NCBI GenBank assembly: GCA_964403795.1 | Contig: CAYOHP010000131.1 | Coordinates: 1-18,020 of the forward strand | Reading direction: 5' to 3' | Length of the DNA stretch: 18,020 nucleotides | Origin: CAYOHP01 sp964403795 [NCBI: uncultured bacterium] | GTDB taxonomy: Bacteria; Muiribacteriota; UBA6191; CAZXTJ01 | In this document: positions 1 through 9,304 of the stretch, in pieces | How the letters are laid out: every line of letters starts with the position of its first letter | How positions within the stretch are numbered: position 1 is the first letter of the stretch | Position numbers and translations under genes: made by a program | Notes under the pieces: model-generated | Told to the model about the DNA's origin: nothing | Database searches by the model: none | The model's input: the letters and a program-made list of their open reading frames with translations, nothing else

Positions 1-498
1 CTGGGCCTGGCGATCCCGCTGGTGCTGCTCCTGGCGCTGGGGGACCCGCGGCTCTCGGACCGGTTCGCGGAGGCGGCCCTGGCCGCCTGCGCCATCGGGG
101 TCCTGGTCGGCCTGCGCCGGGGCATCGGCCACTACCGCTCGCGCCGTCGCGAGACCCGCCGGAGGCGGGCCGGCCTGGCCGCCGACCTGGCGACCTTCAG
201 GGCCCGGGCCCTGGAGGCCGCCAGAAAGTCGGGTGCGCTGGCCGCACCCGCTCCGGGTGCTGCTCCCCAGGGGCCGGGAGCCGGAAGCGGCGAGCCCGGG
301 AAGGAAGGGCCGGGACCGGCAGCCGGCGCCGGCAGCGAGGCCACCCCGGGGGCGTCCCCGGGGACCGGGACCGCGGCGACGGCCCCGGGGGCGGACGTCC
401 CGCCTTCCCCACCGCAGTCGCCACCTCCCGAGCCGCCGGCGGCCGAGGGAGAGTCCCGCGGGGCGTCCAAGGGCAAGGGCCGGAAGGGATCGCGATGA
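1..498 (+). CDS. Small membrane protein, 3' part (5' end outside window)
   Basis: The frame is open from the first base, so only the last 165 residues are visible and no start can be assigned. The visible part begins inside a hydrophobic stretch (LGLAIPLVLLLALG), followed by a second one at about residues 23-40 (ALAACAIGVLVGL). A very basic patch (SRRRETRRRRAG) comes next, suggesting that the following part is cytoplasmic. From about residue 75 the protein is a low-complexity Pro/Ala/Gly tail ending in Lys/Arg, probably disordered. The stop overlaps the ATG of the giant gene as ATGA, so the two are very likely co-transcribed and translationally coupled. I do not recognise a family. It could be the C-terminal end of a longer multi-pass membrane protein. 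Confidence 0.7.
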   Translation: MGLAIPLVLLLALGDPRLSDRFAEAALAACAIGVLVGLRRGIGHYRSRRRETRRRRAGLAADLATFRARALEAARKSGALAAPAPGAAPQGPGAGSGEPGKEGPGPAAGAGSEATPGASPGTGTAATAPGADVPPSPPQSPPPEPPAAEGESRGASKGKGRKGSR

Positions 499-3400
499 AC
501 CCCAGGAAACTCGTCCTCGCGGTGGCCCTGGTCGGGATCACGGGGAGTGCCTCGGCCGGAGGCCTGGCGAGCATGTTCTCGTCGAGCGAGCTCCGGAACA
601 AGCTGGAGAGCGACCGCTCGGCGCGCCTCCTGGAGACCACCCGCAAGCGCAGCGAGGAGGCGCAGGCCAGCGTGGGCATGCTGGACGAGCTGGCGCCCTC
701 GAAGGCGGACTTCAGGAACCTCTCGAAGTCCATCGTGGCCCGGAAGCCGGCGGCTCCGCCCGTCCCTCCTCCGCCCCCGGTCCCGGGCGCCATCGAAGTG
801 CTGGCCACCAGCGGCGACGGCGCCCAGGTGGGGATCGAGGCCGGCGAGTTGCGACGACTCGGCCCCCCGCCGCCGGCCAGCCCTCCCCCGACACCCGAAC
901 CGCCGCGGCTGTACACCCCGGGGATCGCCGCGGTGCACGTGGACGTCCCCAGCCAGCGGGCCAGCGTGCGGTGGAGCTTCGACGTGCTCGCCAAGGAGGG
1001 GGTCATGAGGCTCGCCCTCCCCCGGTCGCTGGTGGGGATCGAGTTGGACGGTTCCCCGGTGGCCGTGGGGGCGGATGGCAGCCTTCCCCTGCCGGCGCCA
1101 GGCGCCCACGTCCTGGCGCTCGAGTACCCGATCGAGATCCGGCGCGGCTCCCAGGGCGAGCGCGCCGAGATCTGGACCCCGGATGGACCGGTCGTGAAGC
1201 TGGAGGCGCGCCTGCCGCGGCCCCGCCTGTCGGCCACCGTGCTGGGCGCTACCCACCTGGCGGTCGCGGATCGGGACCGGGCCAGCGTCGTGACCGCGGT
1301 GCTCCCGCCCCGCCGTAACTCGGTGTTGCAGTGGGAGGAGCGGGTCGAGGGCCTGGCGGCCCCGGTGCTGCCGGCGGGGAGCGACGCGGCCGAGGTCTCG
1401 GCCCAGTCGGTCACCAAGTACCGGATCCGCGGCGAGGGCCTCGAGGTCGAGACCCGGGTGCGCTGGACCGTGGGTCCCCCGGGTGTGAACCGGTTGACGC
1501 TGCGCTATCCGCCAGGGCTCGAGCTGACCGACGTCACCGATGCTTCGGGACGGCCCTGGGCCCAGGTGGCGGTGCGCGGCGAGGGAGAGGCGCGACAGAT
1601 CCTGCTGGGGCTGCCGGCCCGCCAGAGCGGGGAACTCGACGCGGTGCTGCGGCTGGCGGCGAGGCCCGCCTCGATCCGGGGCCTGCGCTCGGGCGGACCG
1701 CTCCAGTCGCTGGCGCTGGCCTCGCTGGCGCCGGTGGATGCGGGCCGGGTGGTCGACATGGTGGCGGTCTCGCCGGACCCGCGGACCAAGGTCGGACTCG
1801 GGCCCAAGGGGGCGTTCCAGCCCAAGGACCGCACCGAGCTGCCCAAGTGGATCCCCGACGACCTGACCCGGGACGTCTCGCTGCTGGCACGGCGGATGGA
1901 CCCGGGGCGAGCGCTCGAGCTGGCGATCGAACCGCTCCGGTCCGAGCCGGACCACTACTTCGAGGTGGCGTCGATGGAGGCCGATACCTGGCTGGCGCCC
2001 GAGGACCGCCGGGCGCTCACCTGGCTGGAACTCCAGGTCGTGAACTCCAACGAGCAGTTCCTGGAGGTGCGGATGCCGCCGGGAGCCCGGCTGTTCGCGG
2101 CCCGGGTCAAGGGCGAGCCGGTGAAGCCGGGGACGCCCTCGGAGGACGAGGCCAACCCCGAGGTGGTGTTGCTGGCGCTGCCGCCGGCGCCGGATCTCTC
2201 GGGCGGGGTGCCGCCCCCGATCCCGGTGGAACTGGTGTACGAGTCGCCGCTGCCGAGGATGGGGTTCTTCGGGTCGACGCGCCTGGAACTGGCCCGGCCG
2301 GATGCCGACACCGGCGAGGTCACGTGGCGCCTGCACCATCCCTCGGGACTGGGGATCACCCGGACCGGGGGCAGCTTCGACGTGCCGCCGGCCACATGGA
2401 GTTCCCGGCTGGCCAAGGACCTGGGGAGCGCCTACGAGGGCAACGAATACGGCGGACGGGCGATGGACAAGGCGCAGCTCGGCGGGTACGGAGGTCGGGC
2501 TCCCATGTCCCAGATGCCGATGCCGACGCAGATGGCGAACATGGCGAACGTCCCCCTCCCCCGGCCACGACTTTCCGGCGCGGAGAGGAAGAACCTGGGC
2601 CTGATGCCGGTCACCCTGCCGCGGCCGGGAACCGGGGGGTCGACCACCCTGCTGGTCCGCCAGGAACGGACCAGCCGCGGCTCGGCCGGCTTCGACCTGC
2701 GGTTGCGCTGGGTCGACGGCGAGCTGGTCGGACACCTGCGGACCGCCGGGACCCTGGGCCTGGTGGTGGCGGTGGGGATGCTGCTGCTGCGCCTGGGCGG
2801 GGCGGTCTCTACCGGGACCGGCCTGGCGTGGCTGGGCGGGTCGCTGGCGGTGGGCGCGGTGCTGGCCGGCCTGGGCCAGGAGGCCCTGCCGGTGGGCGCG
2901 GCCCTGGTCCTGGGACTGGGGCTGGCGTTCCTGTACCTCCTGGCGACGCCCATCCGCCGGCTGCACGTCCCCGGCCACGGGGTCCTGGTGGTGTCGCTGG
3001 CGTTGGGTGCCCTGGCCGGTCCGGTCGGCGCCCAGGTGCGGGGCGCCGGGGCGGCGGGCTCCACCGGCCGGGCGGCGGCGGTCCTGCCGGTGCCCGAGTC
3101 GGCAACGCCGGTGCCGCTCGCACCCCATGCGGGGAATCGGGTGCTGGTGGCCCAGGAGGTGCTGGACCGCCTCCGGGAGAAAGCCAAGCCGGAGACCGTG
3201 GTTCCAGTGGCGGAGAGCGAGGTCAGCTTCGGCGACCAGGCGATCACCGGCGCGGTCCGGGACGGCTCCTCGCAACTGGTCCTCACCGTGCCGCTCGGCC
3301 TGCGCGGCCCGGGCCCCTGGCGCTTCCAGCCGGTGGCGGGGCGGCTGGCAGTCAAGGAGGCGCGGATCCGCTCCGGGAAGGGCGCTCCCCTGCGGCCGCT

Positions 3401-6400
3401 GACCCTGGTCCCCCGGGAGGCCGCCACCGGCCTGGTGGTGGCCCATTACGCGGCACTGGTCTCGGGAGCTGCCTCGGGCGAGGCGGATCCGCCGACCATC
3501 GCCTACCAGCTGGAACTCGACGAAGCCCTGGCGGGGTCGCGGAATCCCGAGCTGGTGCTCGACCTGGTGGTGCCGACCCGGACCTTGCCCGACGGCGGGT
3601 TCCGGCTCGAGCTGGAGCCGCCTCCGGGGGCGAGCCGCAGCCTGGCGCTCGAGCTTCCCGACGACGTGCGGGTGCGGGTCGAGGGCGATCCCGCGCCCCG
3701 GGTCGAGGAGTCCGAGATCATGACCCGGCTGAAGGCGATCCCCGCCCGCAGCGGCGAGGTGCGGGTGGAGTGGCATCCCCGGGCCCGCCACGTGAGGCCG
3801 CGCCCGGAGGCGGGTCGGCGGGACCCGGGCGAGGCCGGGACGGCCACCGGTGGCGCTCCGGTGCCGGATGCAGGGGCCGGTGTCGCTCCGGGGCCCGGGA
3901 CGGCCGCGGGCGGGAGCGGGGAGGGTGCGGGGGAGAGCGAAGGCGAGCCCCTGGTGACCGCCGATTGGGGCGTGCTCTACGAGATCGGCGAGGAGCACCT
4001 CGAGGGGGTCGCCGAACTCGAGGTGGAGGCCAGCCGGGGAAGTCTCGACCGGCTGACCCTGGAGGTGCCGGCCAGTGTGGCGTTCACCCGGGCCGACGGA
4101 CCTCGGGTCGCGGGTCCCCCGGTCCGAATGGAGGAGAAGGCAGGGATCGCCACCTGGCGGGTGCCCTTCCGGTCGCGGGCCCGGGGGCGCTTCTCCTTGA
4201 CCCTCAGGTTCCGGGCCCCCATGCCGGCCGGTGCGCCGGCCGTGGGCTCCCTTTCGGTTCCGGTCCCCGGCCTCCGCCTGGCCGAGGCCAAGGACGAGCG
4301 GGGCCGGCTGGGGATCTCCCGGACCGGGAGCCAGGAGGTCTCGTCGGGCGCCGCCCAGGGCCTGGAACCGGCTCCCCTGGAAGGGGCCGAGGTCCTGGCC
4401 CATCGCTTCACCGCCGCCGGTTGGAAGCTCGAGTTGACGGTGGATCGGCTGGCTCCCGCCCCGGTCTTCCCGGCCACCATCTGCGAGGCGACGGCGTCGA
4501 CCCGGATGGGCAAGGGCAAGGTCCGGGAATCCAAGCTCGAGATGCGGATCCGCAACAACGGCGTGGAGTTCCTGACCCTGGCGTTGCCGGAGGGCACGGC
4601 CCCCGGGTCGATCCACCTGGCGAGCCGACAGAACGGGGTCGAGACCCGGATCCAGAAGATCTACGACCAGGCCGGACGGCTCCAGATCCAGCTCCCCCAG
4701 CCGGACCGGAGCCGGGCCGAGCCGGTCGAGGTCCAGGTGTCGATCGGGTACCGCCAGGAAGCCGTTCCGCTCGAAGGATGGTCGGGGCGGGGCCGGGTCG
4801 AACTGCCCACCCCGGACCTGCCCATGAGCGAGAAGGGCCTGGCGTGGTCGCTGCACCTCGGCGACGGGCTGGTCTGGTCGCGCATCGACCCCGAGAACGG
4901 CGGGGAGCCGCTGCGGCCTCGGTGCACCGAGCTCACGGTCAGGCTTCCCGGCTTCCTCCCGGGCGGCGAGGCCGCCCGTACCCTGGGGATGCAGTTCGAG
5001 GTCCTGCACGAGGACATGCTGCTGGCGACCCGGGTGGGGACGGCCGCGGTCGCCTTCGTGGCCGGGCTCGGGTTCACCTTGTTCGCCGGCTACAGCGGGC
5101 TCGGGACCCTGCCCAGGTTCGCAGGCGTGGCAGTGGTCGTAGTGGGGCTGCTCTCCGGGGTCGGGGAAGGGCTCCCTGTCTCGGCCCGGGGCCTGGCGAT
5201 CGCGCTGGGCCTGGGGGTCATCCTGGGGCTGTTCAGGCTTCGAGGTGTGGGTCGGAAGGTCGTGGCAGCCGGTCTGCTGGCGGTCCTCGGTCTGGGATCC
5301 GGTGGCCTCGGCTCGGTCGGGACCGCCCGGGCCGGGACCGGGGACGGGATCGATCTCCACTACCTGAAGCCGGCGGAGCTCGAGAAGCGGGTCCGGGCCG
5401 GAGCCTGGGCCAGCCTCCCTTGGAACGAGCTGCGGAACCTGGTGGAAGCCGCCCATCGGCCGAAGCCCGAGGGCGGGAAGCCCCCGGGGGGCGGGGAGGC
5501 CGAGGAGCCCCGCATCCGGGAGGCGGTCCACCGGTTGAAGCTCCGGGACCAGGCCGCCGACCTCGAGACCCGCTACGCGGTCGAGGGCCGGAAGGACGGC
5601 GAATGGGAGCTGGAGATCCAGGTCGGGGCCGAGGCCGCCCTCGAGTCGGTCTCGGTGGCACCGAGCGGGGCGCGAGGCGCGGCGGGCGGCAGCCCAGGAG
5701 CGCCGATGCCGGTCTTGCCCTCGGGAGGCCCAGGGTCACCGGATCGCGGCCATCCGCGCCCCGGATGGTTCCGGCTCCCAGGCCTCTCCGGGACCAAGCT
5801 CCATGATGTGCTGGTGAAGAGCACCGTGCCGCTGGTGCGGCGGGGTGCGGGCGGCGTGGTGCTGGTGAGCGGCCTGGTGGCCGCCGCCGAGTCGGTCGAG
5901 GTCGAGCTGCCCCTGGCCGATGCCGAGGTCGAGGTCTTCCCCGCACTGGAGACCGCGGCCGAGGTGAAGGACGGCCGCACCCGGGTGCGGGCCACGTTGG
6001 CCCCGGGCGGGACGTTCGTGGTGCGCTGGGCCTCCCGTTCGGTCTCGCAGGCTCCCCGCGACGAGCCGCGCGAGACGGTGGAGCCGCTCCGGTTCGAGGC
6101 CGACGTCGACTCCCGGTACCGGTTGGCGGGACGAAGGGTGGAAGGCACCCACAGGATCGGCGCCACGGTGGTGGCGGGGTCCATGGAGCGCCTCCGGATC
6201 CGCCTGCCGGGCCGCCTCGAAGTCCTGGAGGCCACCGGGGACGACGTGGCCGGACTGCGACGCGGCGCCGGGGACCCGGCCTGGGTCGAGGTCCAGTTCC
6301 GGGCCCAACGCCGGGGACGGGTCGGGCTGATGGTGAGGACCCTGGAGCTCCTCGGCCCCGAGAAGGAAGGCGCCGACCGTCGGGAGCGCGAGCTGGCGAT

Positions 6401-7928
6401 TCCCGCGGTGGAGGTCGAGGGGACCGAGCGTCTGTCCGGGTACGCGGTGCTGGAACTTCCGGCCGGATCGGCTCCCGCGGAACTCTCGGCCACGGGCGCC
6501 TCGCGGCTGGACCCGCGGGAGGTGCGGCCCCCGGCACCCGCCAACTCCCTGGCGTTCCGCTTCCTGGCACCGGGATGGAATGCCAAGGTCCGCCTGGAGC
6601 GCTTCCCCAGGCCGGCGGTCCGGGAACTCTTCGATGTCGAAGGATCCGTCGAGGTGGTCCCGCTGCGGGCCGACGCGGCCGCCTACCAGGCCCGCTACAG
6701 CCTGCGGAACCGGGGCTTCCAGAGCCTGCGGGTCCGGCTCCCCGAGGACGGGGTCCTGATCTCGTCGGAGGTGGCGGGCCGGCCCGTGAAGCCCGGCCGG
6801 ACCCCGGAGGGCGAGTACCGGATCCCCCTGTCGTCGGACCAGGGTCGGGATGGCAGCCGGTTCCAGGTGACCCTCGTCTACCTGGCCCCGCCCCCGGACC
6901 GGCGAGTCGTGCCTCCCACCATCGTGGACGCCCCGACCCGCAGCCTGGCGGTACGGGTCCACCACGATCCCCGGGACCGGTTGCGGGTGGCCTCCGGTCC
7001 CTGGTCGGAGGTCCGGAACATCCCCGAGTTCTTCGAGCCGGCCTACGCGGCCCTGCGCAAGGTCCCTCCCCTGCTGGCCACGGCCTTCGGGGTCGGGCTC
7101 TGGATCGTGACGCTGCCGGTCAGCCTTCCCCTCTCGTGCCTGATGCTCACGGCCAGCCAGCAGTCCAGGAGCGTGAACCGGCTGCTCGGCGAAGTGGGGA
7201 CGACCCTGAGCCAGGTCGACGGGGGCGCCGCGCCGCCGATGCCGAGCGCAGCGGCCCCGGGTGGGGCGTTCCGATCCGGGAGCCGGGAGCTGCGCCGGGA
7301 CATGGAGCGCTCCCGACGGCAGGAGAGGGGGCCGATCCAGCAGCTCGCCGACCAGCGGGGGATGGACGCGGACGACTTCTCGGGTGAAGAGGCGGAGTCG
7401 GGCTTCCCGATGGATGCGCCGGTCCCGGAGCCCTCCCCCGAGGAGCCGGCTTCCGGCAAGGCGGCGAGCCTGGCCCGGATCCTGTCGGCAGACGCCTACA
7501 AGGGTTCCCTCCCGGTGCCGCTGGAGTTCCGGGCCCAGGGAACCACGGTCAGCGAGTTCCGGACCTACGAGGTCCCGGCCGGAACCTCGCCGGTGCTGGG
7601 GGTGGCTCGCTTGGGACGCTTCGGGCGTCGGCTCTGGATGCTGCTCATCGCCCTGGGGGCGGCGATCGGCGGAGGGCTGGCGGTCTGCGGATGCGAGCGA
7701 CGGCGGGCCGGTGCCGCGATGATCGGGTTCTCCCTGGCGGCCGCCTGGTGTCTGCACAGCCTCTACGGCGTCTCGGGGCTCCCCCTCTGGTATGGGGGAC
7801 CACGTTTCGGCTCCGGGAGCGATCCGTTCTGGTTCGGACTGGTGGCGGGCACACTGCTGGGCCTCGCCTGGGCGCGGCGGCCGGCCTCGTGGCGCTGCCA
7901 GGCGCCGGGGAGCGAGGAGGCCGCCTGA
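495..7928 (+). CDS. Giant exported multi-pass membrane protein with three beta-module/membrane cassettes
   Basis: This is a 2477-residue protein of unknown function. The ATG overlaps the upstream stop (ATGA) and follows an AAGGGA-type Shine-Dalgarno by about five bases. Residues 1-22 form a signal peptide ending in SASA. The beta-rich parts carry two recurring motifs. The first is at 330-339, 1183-1192 and 1896-1905 (for example SLDRLTLEVP). The second is at 519-528, 1356-1365 and 2074-2083 (for example NEQFLEVRMP). Copies one and three of the second motif align without gaps into G-x-PVKPG, at 540 and 2095. Hydrophobic clusters lie at about 752-850, 1510-1607, 2190-2219 and 2379-2461. Clusters one and two end in signal-peptidase-like sites, GPVGAQ near 847 and GTARAG near 1613. 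A Met/Gly-rich stretch lies at about 645-690. The layout suggests three ancestral exported membrane proteins fused or duplicated. The beta parts probably face outward and may bind or assemble something, but no catalytic motif was seen. Confidence 0.9.
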   Translation: MNPRKLVLAVALVGITGSASAGGLASMFSSSELRNKLESDRSARLLETTRKRSEEAQASVGMLDELAPSKADFRNLSKSIVARKPAAPPVPPPPPVPGAIEVLATSGDGAQVGIEAGELRRLGPPPPASPPPTPEPPRLYTPGIAAVHVDVPSQRASVRWSFDVLAKEGVMRLALPRSLVGIELDGSPVAVGADGSLPLPAPGAHVLALEYPIEIRRGSQGERAEIWTPDGPVVKLEARLPRPRLSATVLGATHLAVADRDRASVVTAVLPPRRNSVLQWEERVEGLAAPVLPAGSDAAEVSAQSVTKYRIRGEGLEVETRVRWTVGPPGVNRLTLRYPPGLELTDVTDASGRPWAQVAVRGEGEARQILLGLPARQSGELDAVLRLAARPASIRGLRSGGPLQSLALASLAPVDAGRVVDMVAVSPDPRTKVGLGPKGAFQPKDRTELPKWIPDDLTRDVSLLARRMDPGRALELAIEPLRSEPDHYFEVASMEADTWLAPEDRRALTWLELQVVNSNEQFLEVRMPPGARLFAARVKGEPVKPGTPSEDEANPEVVLLALPPAPDLSGGVPPPIPVELVYESPLPRMGFFGSTRLELARPDADTGEVTWRLHHPSGLGITRTGGSFDVPPATWSSRLAKDLGSAYEGNEYGGRAMDKAQLGGYGGRAPMSQMPMPTQMANMANVPLPRPRLSGAERKNLGLMPVTLPRPGTGGSTTLLVRQERTSRGSAGFDLRLRWVDGELVGHLRTAGTLGLVVAVGMLLLRLGGAVSTGTGLAWLGGSLAVGAVLAGLGQEALPVGAALVLGLGLAFLYLLATPIRRLHVPGHGVLVVSLALGALAGPVGAQVRGAGAAGSTGRAAAVLPVPESATPVPLAPHAGNRVLVAQEVLDRLREKAKPETVVPVAESEVSFGDQAITGAVRDGSSQLVLTVPLGLRGPGPWRFQPVAGRLAVKEARIRSGKGAPLRPLTLVPREAATGLVVAHYAALVSGAASGEADPPTIAYQLELDEALAGSRNPELVLDLVVPTRTLPDGGFRLELEPPPGASRSLALELPDDVRVRVEGDPAPRVEESEIMTRLKAIPARSGEVRVEWHPRARHVRPRPEAGRRDPGEAGTATGGAPVPDAGAGVAPGPGTAAGGSGEGAGESEGEPLVTADWGVLYEIGEEHLEGVAELEVEASRGSLDRLTLEVPASVAFTRADGPRVAGPPVRMEEKAGIATWRVPFRSRARGRFSLTLRFRAPMPAGAPAVGSLSVPVPGLRLAEAKDERGRLGISRTGSQEVSSGAAQGLEPAPLEGAEVLAHRFTAAGWKLELTVDRLAPAPVFPATICEATASTRMGKGKVRESKLEMRIRNNGVEFLTLALPEGTAPGSIHLASRQNGVETRIQKIYDQAGRLQIQLPQPDRSRAEPVEVQVSIGYRQEAVPLEGWSGRGRVELPTPDLPMSEKGLAWSLHLGDGLVWSRIDPENGGEPLRPRCTELTVRLPGFLPGGEAARTLGMQFEVLHEDMLLATRVGTAAVAFVAGLGFTLFAGYSGLGTLPRFAGVAVVVVGLLSGVGEGLPVSARGLAIALGLGVILGLFRLRGVGRKVVAAGLLAVLGLGSGGLGSVGTARAGTGDGIDLHYLKPAELEKRVRAGAWASLPWNELRNLVEAAHRPKPEGGKPPGGGEAEEPRIREAVHRLKLRDQAADLETRYAVEGRKDGEWELEIQVGAEAALESVSVAPSGARGAAGGSPGAPMPVLPSGGPGSPDRGHPRPGWFRLPGLSGTKLHDVLVKSTVPLVRRGAGGVVLVSGLVAAAESVEVELPLADAEVEVFPALETAAEVKDGRTRVRATLAPGGTFVVRWASRSVSQAPRDEPRETVEPLRFEADVDSRYRLAGRRVEGTHRIGATVVAGSMERLRIRLPGRLEVLEATGDDVAGLRRGAGDPAWVEVQFRAQRRGRVGLMVRTLELLGPEKEGADRRERELAIPAVEVEGTERLSGYAVLELPAGSAPAELSATGASRLDPREVRPPAPANSLAFRFLAPGWNAKVRLERFPRPAVRELFDVEGSVEVVPLRADAAAYQARYSLRNRGFQSLRVRLPEDGVLISSEVAGRPVKPGRTPEGEYRIPLSSDQGRDGSRFQVTLVYLAPPPDRRVVPPTIVDAPTRSLAVRVHHDPRDRLRVASGPWSEVRNIPEFFEPAYAALRKVPPLLATAFGVGLWIVTLPVSLPLSCLMLTASQQSRSVNRLLGEVGTTLSQVDGGAAPPMPSAAAPGGAFRSGSRELRRDMERSRRQERGPIQQLADQRGMDADDFSGEEAESGFPMDAPVPEPSPEEPASGKAASLARILSADAYKGSLPVPLEFRAQGTTVSEFRTYEVPAGTSPVLGVARLGRFGRRLWMLLIALGAAIGGGLAVCGCERRRAGAAMIGFSLAAAWCLHSLYGVSGLPLWYGGPRFGSGSDPFWFGLVAGTLLGLAWARRPASWRCQAPGSEEAA
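7914..7920 (+). promoter_or_regulatory. Shine-Dalgarno GAGGAGG deciding the start of the PP2C-like gene
   Basis: A perfect GAGGAGG sits inside the last codons of the giant gene, four bases before a CTG at 7925. That CTG overlaps the TGA stop of the giant gene (CTGA). The nearest in-frame GTG upstream (7889) has no purine-rich stretch before it, and the next one downstream (8018) would cut into the domain. Confidence 0.5.
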
Positions 7929-9286
7929 CCACGGGTCCGGATCCGTCTCCTGCCTGGGCGGCCCGGCTGACAGCTCGGGTCGGGGGGAGCGTCGGGCTGC
8001 TCGTCGAGGGCGGGCTGGTGCCTGCCGTCGAGGCGGCGAGCCGCCATCTGAGGTCGCTGGTCGGGAAGCTGGCCGGCGAGGCGAACCTGGACTGGATCGA
8101 CTTCCAGGTGCAGGTCTCGGAGGCCCTGGAGCAGGCCCACGAGGAACTCGGGGAGGAGGCCCCGGGGGGGGTCTCGCTGACCCTGCTCCGGGTCCAGGGG
8201 ACACGGTGGATGCTCGCCCACCTGGGTGCCGGTCGCCCCATGCACTATCGCAAGGGGATCCTGCACCCCATCTGCCGGGAGCACACCGAGGCCTTCAAGC
8301 TCTACCAGGAGGGCAAGGTGAAGGCCGCCGAGCTGGCAGCCCACCCCGGGGCCTGGGACCTGATTCGAGGTCTCGGACTTCGGGCCGGTGACGCCTTCGA
8401 CATGACGGCCGCCGAGTTCAAGCGGGGGGAACTCGGAGCCGGCGACCGGATCGTGGTGGCCCCGGCCATGGGGATCGCCCGCATCGGAGAGGTCGCCCTG
8501 ATGGAGATCCTGGGAGGCCCCGGCAGCGACGAGGCCCTGGCCCGGGAGCTGGCGGCCCGGATCGCGGCGGTCGGGCTCCCCGGAGCCTCCGCGCTGTTGG
8601 CCTCGATCGGATCGGAGGGGGCGACCCTGCTCTCGATGTCCGGAGAGACCTGGGAGGCTGTCGGGGCCGGGGATGCGGTCTCCCCGACTGTGGCGACGGC
8701 GGCTCCTTCGGGGGTCGCGGCGGCATCGGGGACGGCGACTCCTGGGACCGAGGCGGAGGCAGAGGAAGAGGCGGAGTCGGGCGCATCCCCGCGCTCTGCC
8801 GGGGCCTCCCCGGTGGCTCCCGCCACGGCACCGTCCCCGGCGGGCTTGCCCCTCTCGACGCCGGTCCGCGACAGCGGGAGTCTCCCGCCCATGGGGTCGG
8901 ATCCACCGGCGCTCCCGACCGAGGCTGCGCAGGCGGGGAAGGTCCGGGAAGAGGTCGAGGTCCGACAGGTCGCGCCCGCGCCGGCGAGGGGGCCCGAGCC
9001 TACGGACGATGCCGGGAATCCGACAGGGGCACCCGGGCCGGGACCAGGCGTCCGGCGGCCAGGGGGCGAGGATCCCGGATCTCCAGGGACCCAAGGCGGG
9101 GGCGCCCGGCCCGCGCCCCAGAGGCCGGAGGTCCGAAGCACCCCGGCCACGATCGCCGGACGACGCCCCAGGCGCGAGCTCGAACAGGAAGGACTCCTCG
9201 ACCGGCCCATCGTGCTCGGTGCCGTCCTGGTGGCGATCTGGTGTGCAGTGGCCGGGCTACTCTTCTGCACCGTGGCGGGGCTGTGA
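7925..9286 (+). CDS. Tail-anchored degenerate PP2C-family (pseudo)phosphatase
   Basis: This is 453 residues from the CTG at 7925; the alternative GTG at 7889 adds 12. The first 230 residues follow the layout of bacterial Stp/PP2C Ser/Thr phosphatases. LLVEGG stands where the family has VADGMGG. AHLGAGRPMHYRKG stands for the VGDSRAY strand pair. A stretch around EGKVKAAELAAHP and DLIRGLGL matches the 'G-x-I-T-x-E-E-A-x-x-H-P ... ALG' segment. DRIVVAPAMG stands for the 'D-x-LLLCSDG' strand. The acidic metal ligands of these motifs are replaced (DG to EG, GD to GA, SDG to PAM, and no GGxDN), so catalysis is unlikely. Residues of about 240-425 are a Pro/Ala/Ser-rich linker. Residues of about 429-451 are one membrane helix at the very C-terminus, placing the domain in the cytoplasm. 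It lies between the giant protein and a pseudo-receiver gene, which suggests a binding or scaffold role. Confidence 0.75.
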   Translation: MTTGPDPSPAWAARLTARVGGSVGLLVEGGLVPAVEAASRHLRSLVGKLAGEANLDWIDFQVQVSEALEQAHEELGEEAPGGVSLTLLRVQGTRWMLAHLGAGRPMHYRKGILHPICREHTEAFKLYQEGKVKAAELAAHPGAWDLIRGLGLRAGDAFDMTAAEFKRGELGAGDRIVVAPAMGIARIGEVALMEILGGPGSDEALARELAARIAAVGLPGASALLASIGSEGATLLSMSGETWEAVGAGDAVSPTVATAAPSGVAAASGTATPGTEAEAEEEAESGASPRSAGASPVAPATAPSPAGLPLSTPVRDSGSLPPMGSDPPALPTEAAQAGKVREEVEVRQVAPAPARGPEPTDDAGNPTGAPGPGPGVRRPGGEDPGSPGTQGGGARPAPQRPEVRSTPATIAGRRPRRELEQEGLLDRPIVLGAVLVAIWCAVAGLLFCTVAGL

Positions 9287-9292
9287 CCGCGT

Positions 9293-9299
9293 AGAGGAG
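9293..9299 (+). promoter_or_regulatory. Shine-Dalgarno AGAGGAG deciding the start of the receiver/coiled-coil gene
   Basis: AGAGGAG lies five bases before a CTG at 9305. It abuts or overlaps the only nearby in-frame GTG (9299), leaving no workable spacing for that codon. Starting at CTG gives an N-terminus reading KTTVLVADPD, the usual beginning of a receiver domain. Confidence 0.45.
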
Positions 9300-9304
9300 T
9301 GATC

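Noticed and set aside
132-5531. Long minus-strand open frame (1799 codons) opposite the giant gene
   Set aside because: It mirrors a well-supported plus-strand gene, is rich in Arg, Pro, Gly and His as expected for antisense of GC-biased codons, and shows no coherent domain, signal peptide or Shine-Dalgarno.
1331-5806. Long plus-strand open frame (1491 codons) in another frame of the giant gene
   Set aside because: It has Gly/Arg/Pro-dominated composition with no domain signal. The overlapping frame has a signal peptide, membrane helices and repeated motifs.
5736-8204. Minus-strand open frame of 822 codons across the giant and PP2C-like genes
   Set aside because: It spans two supported genes on the opposite strand and has shadow-type composition.
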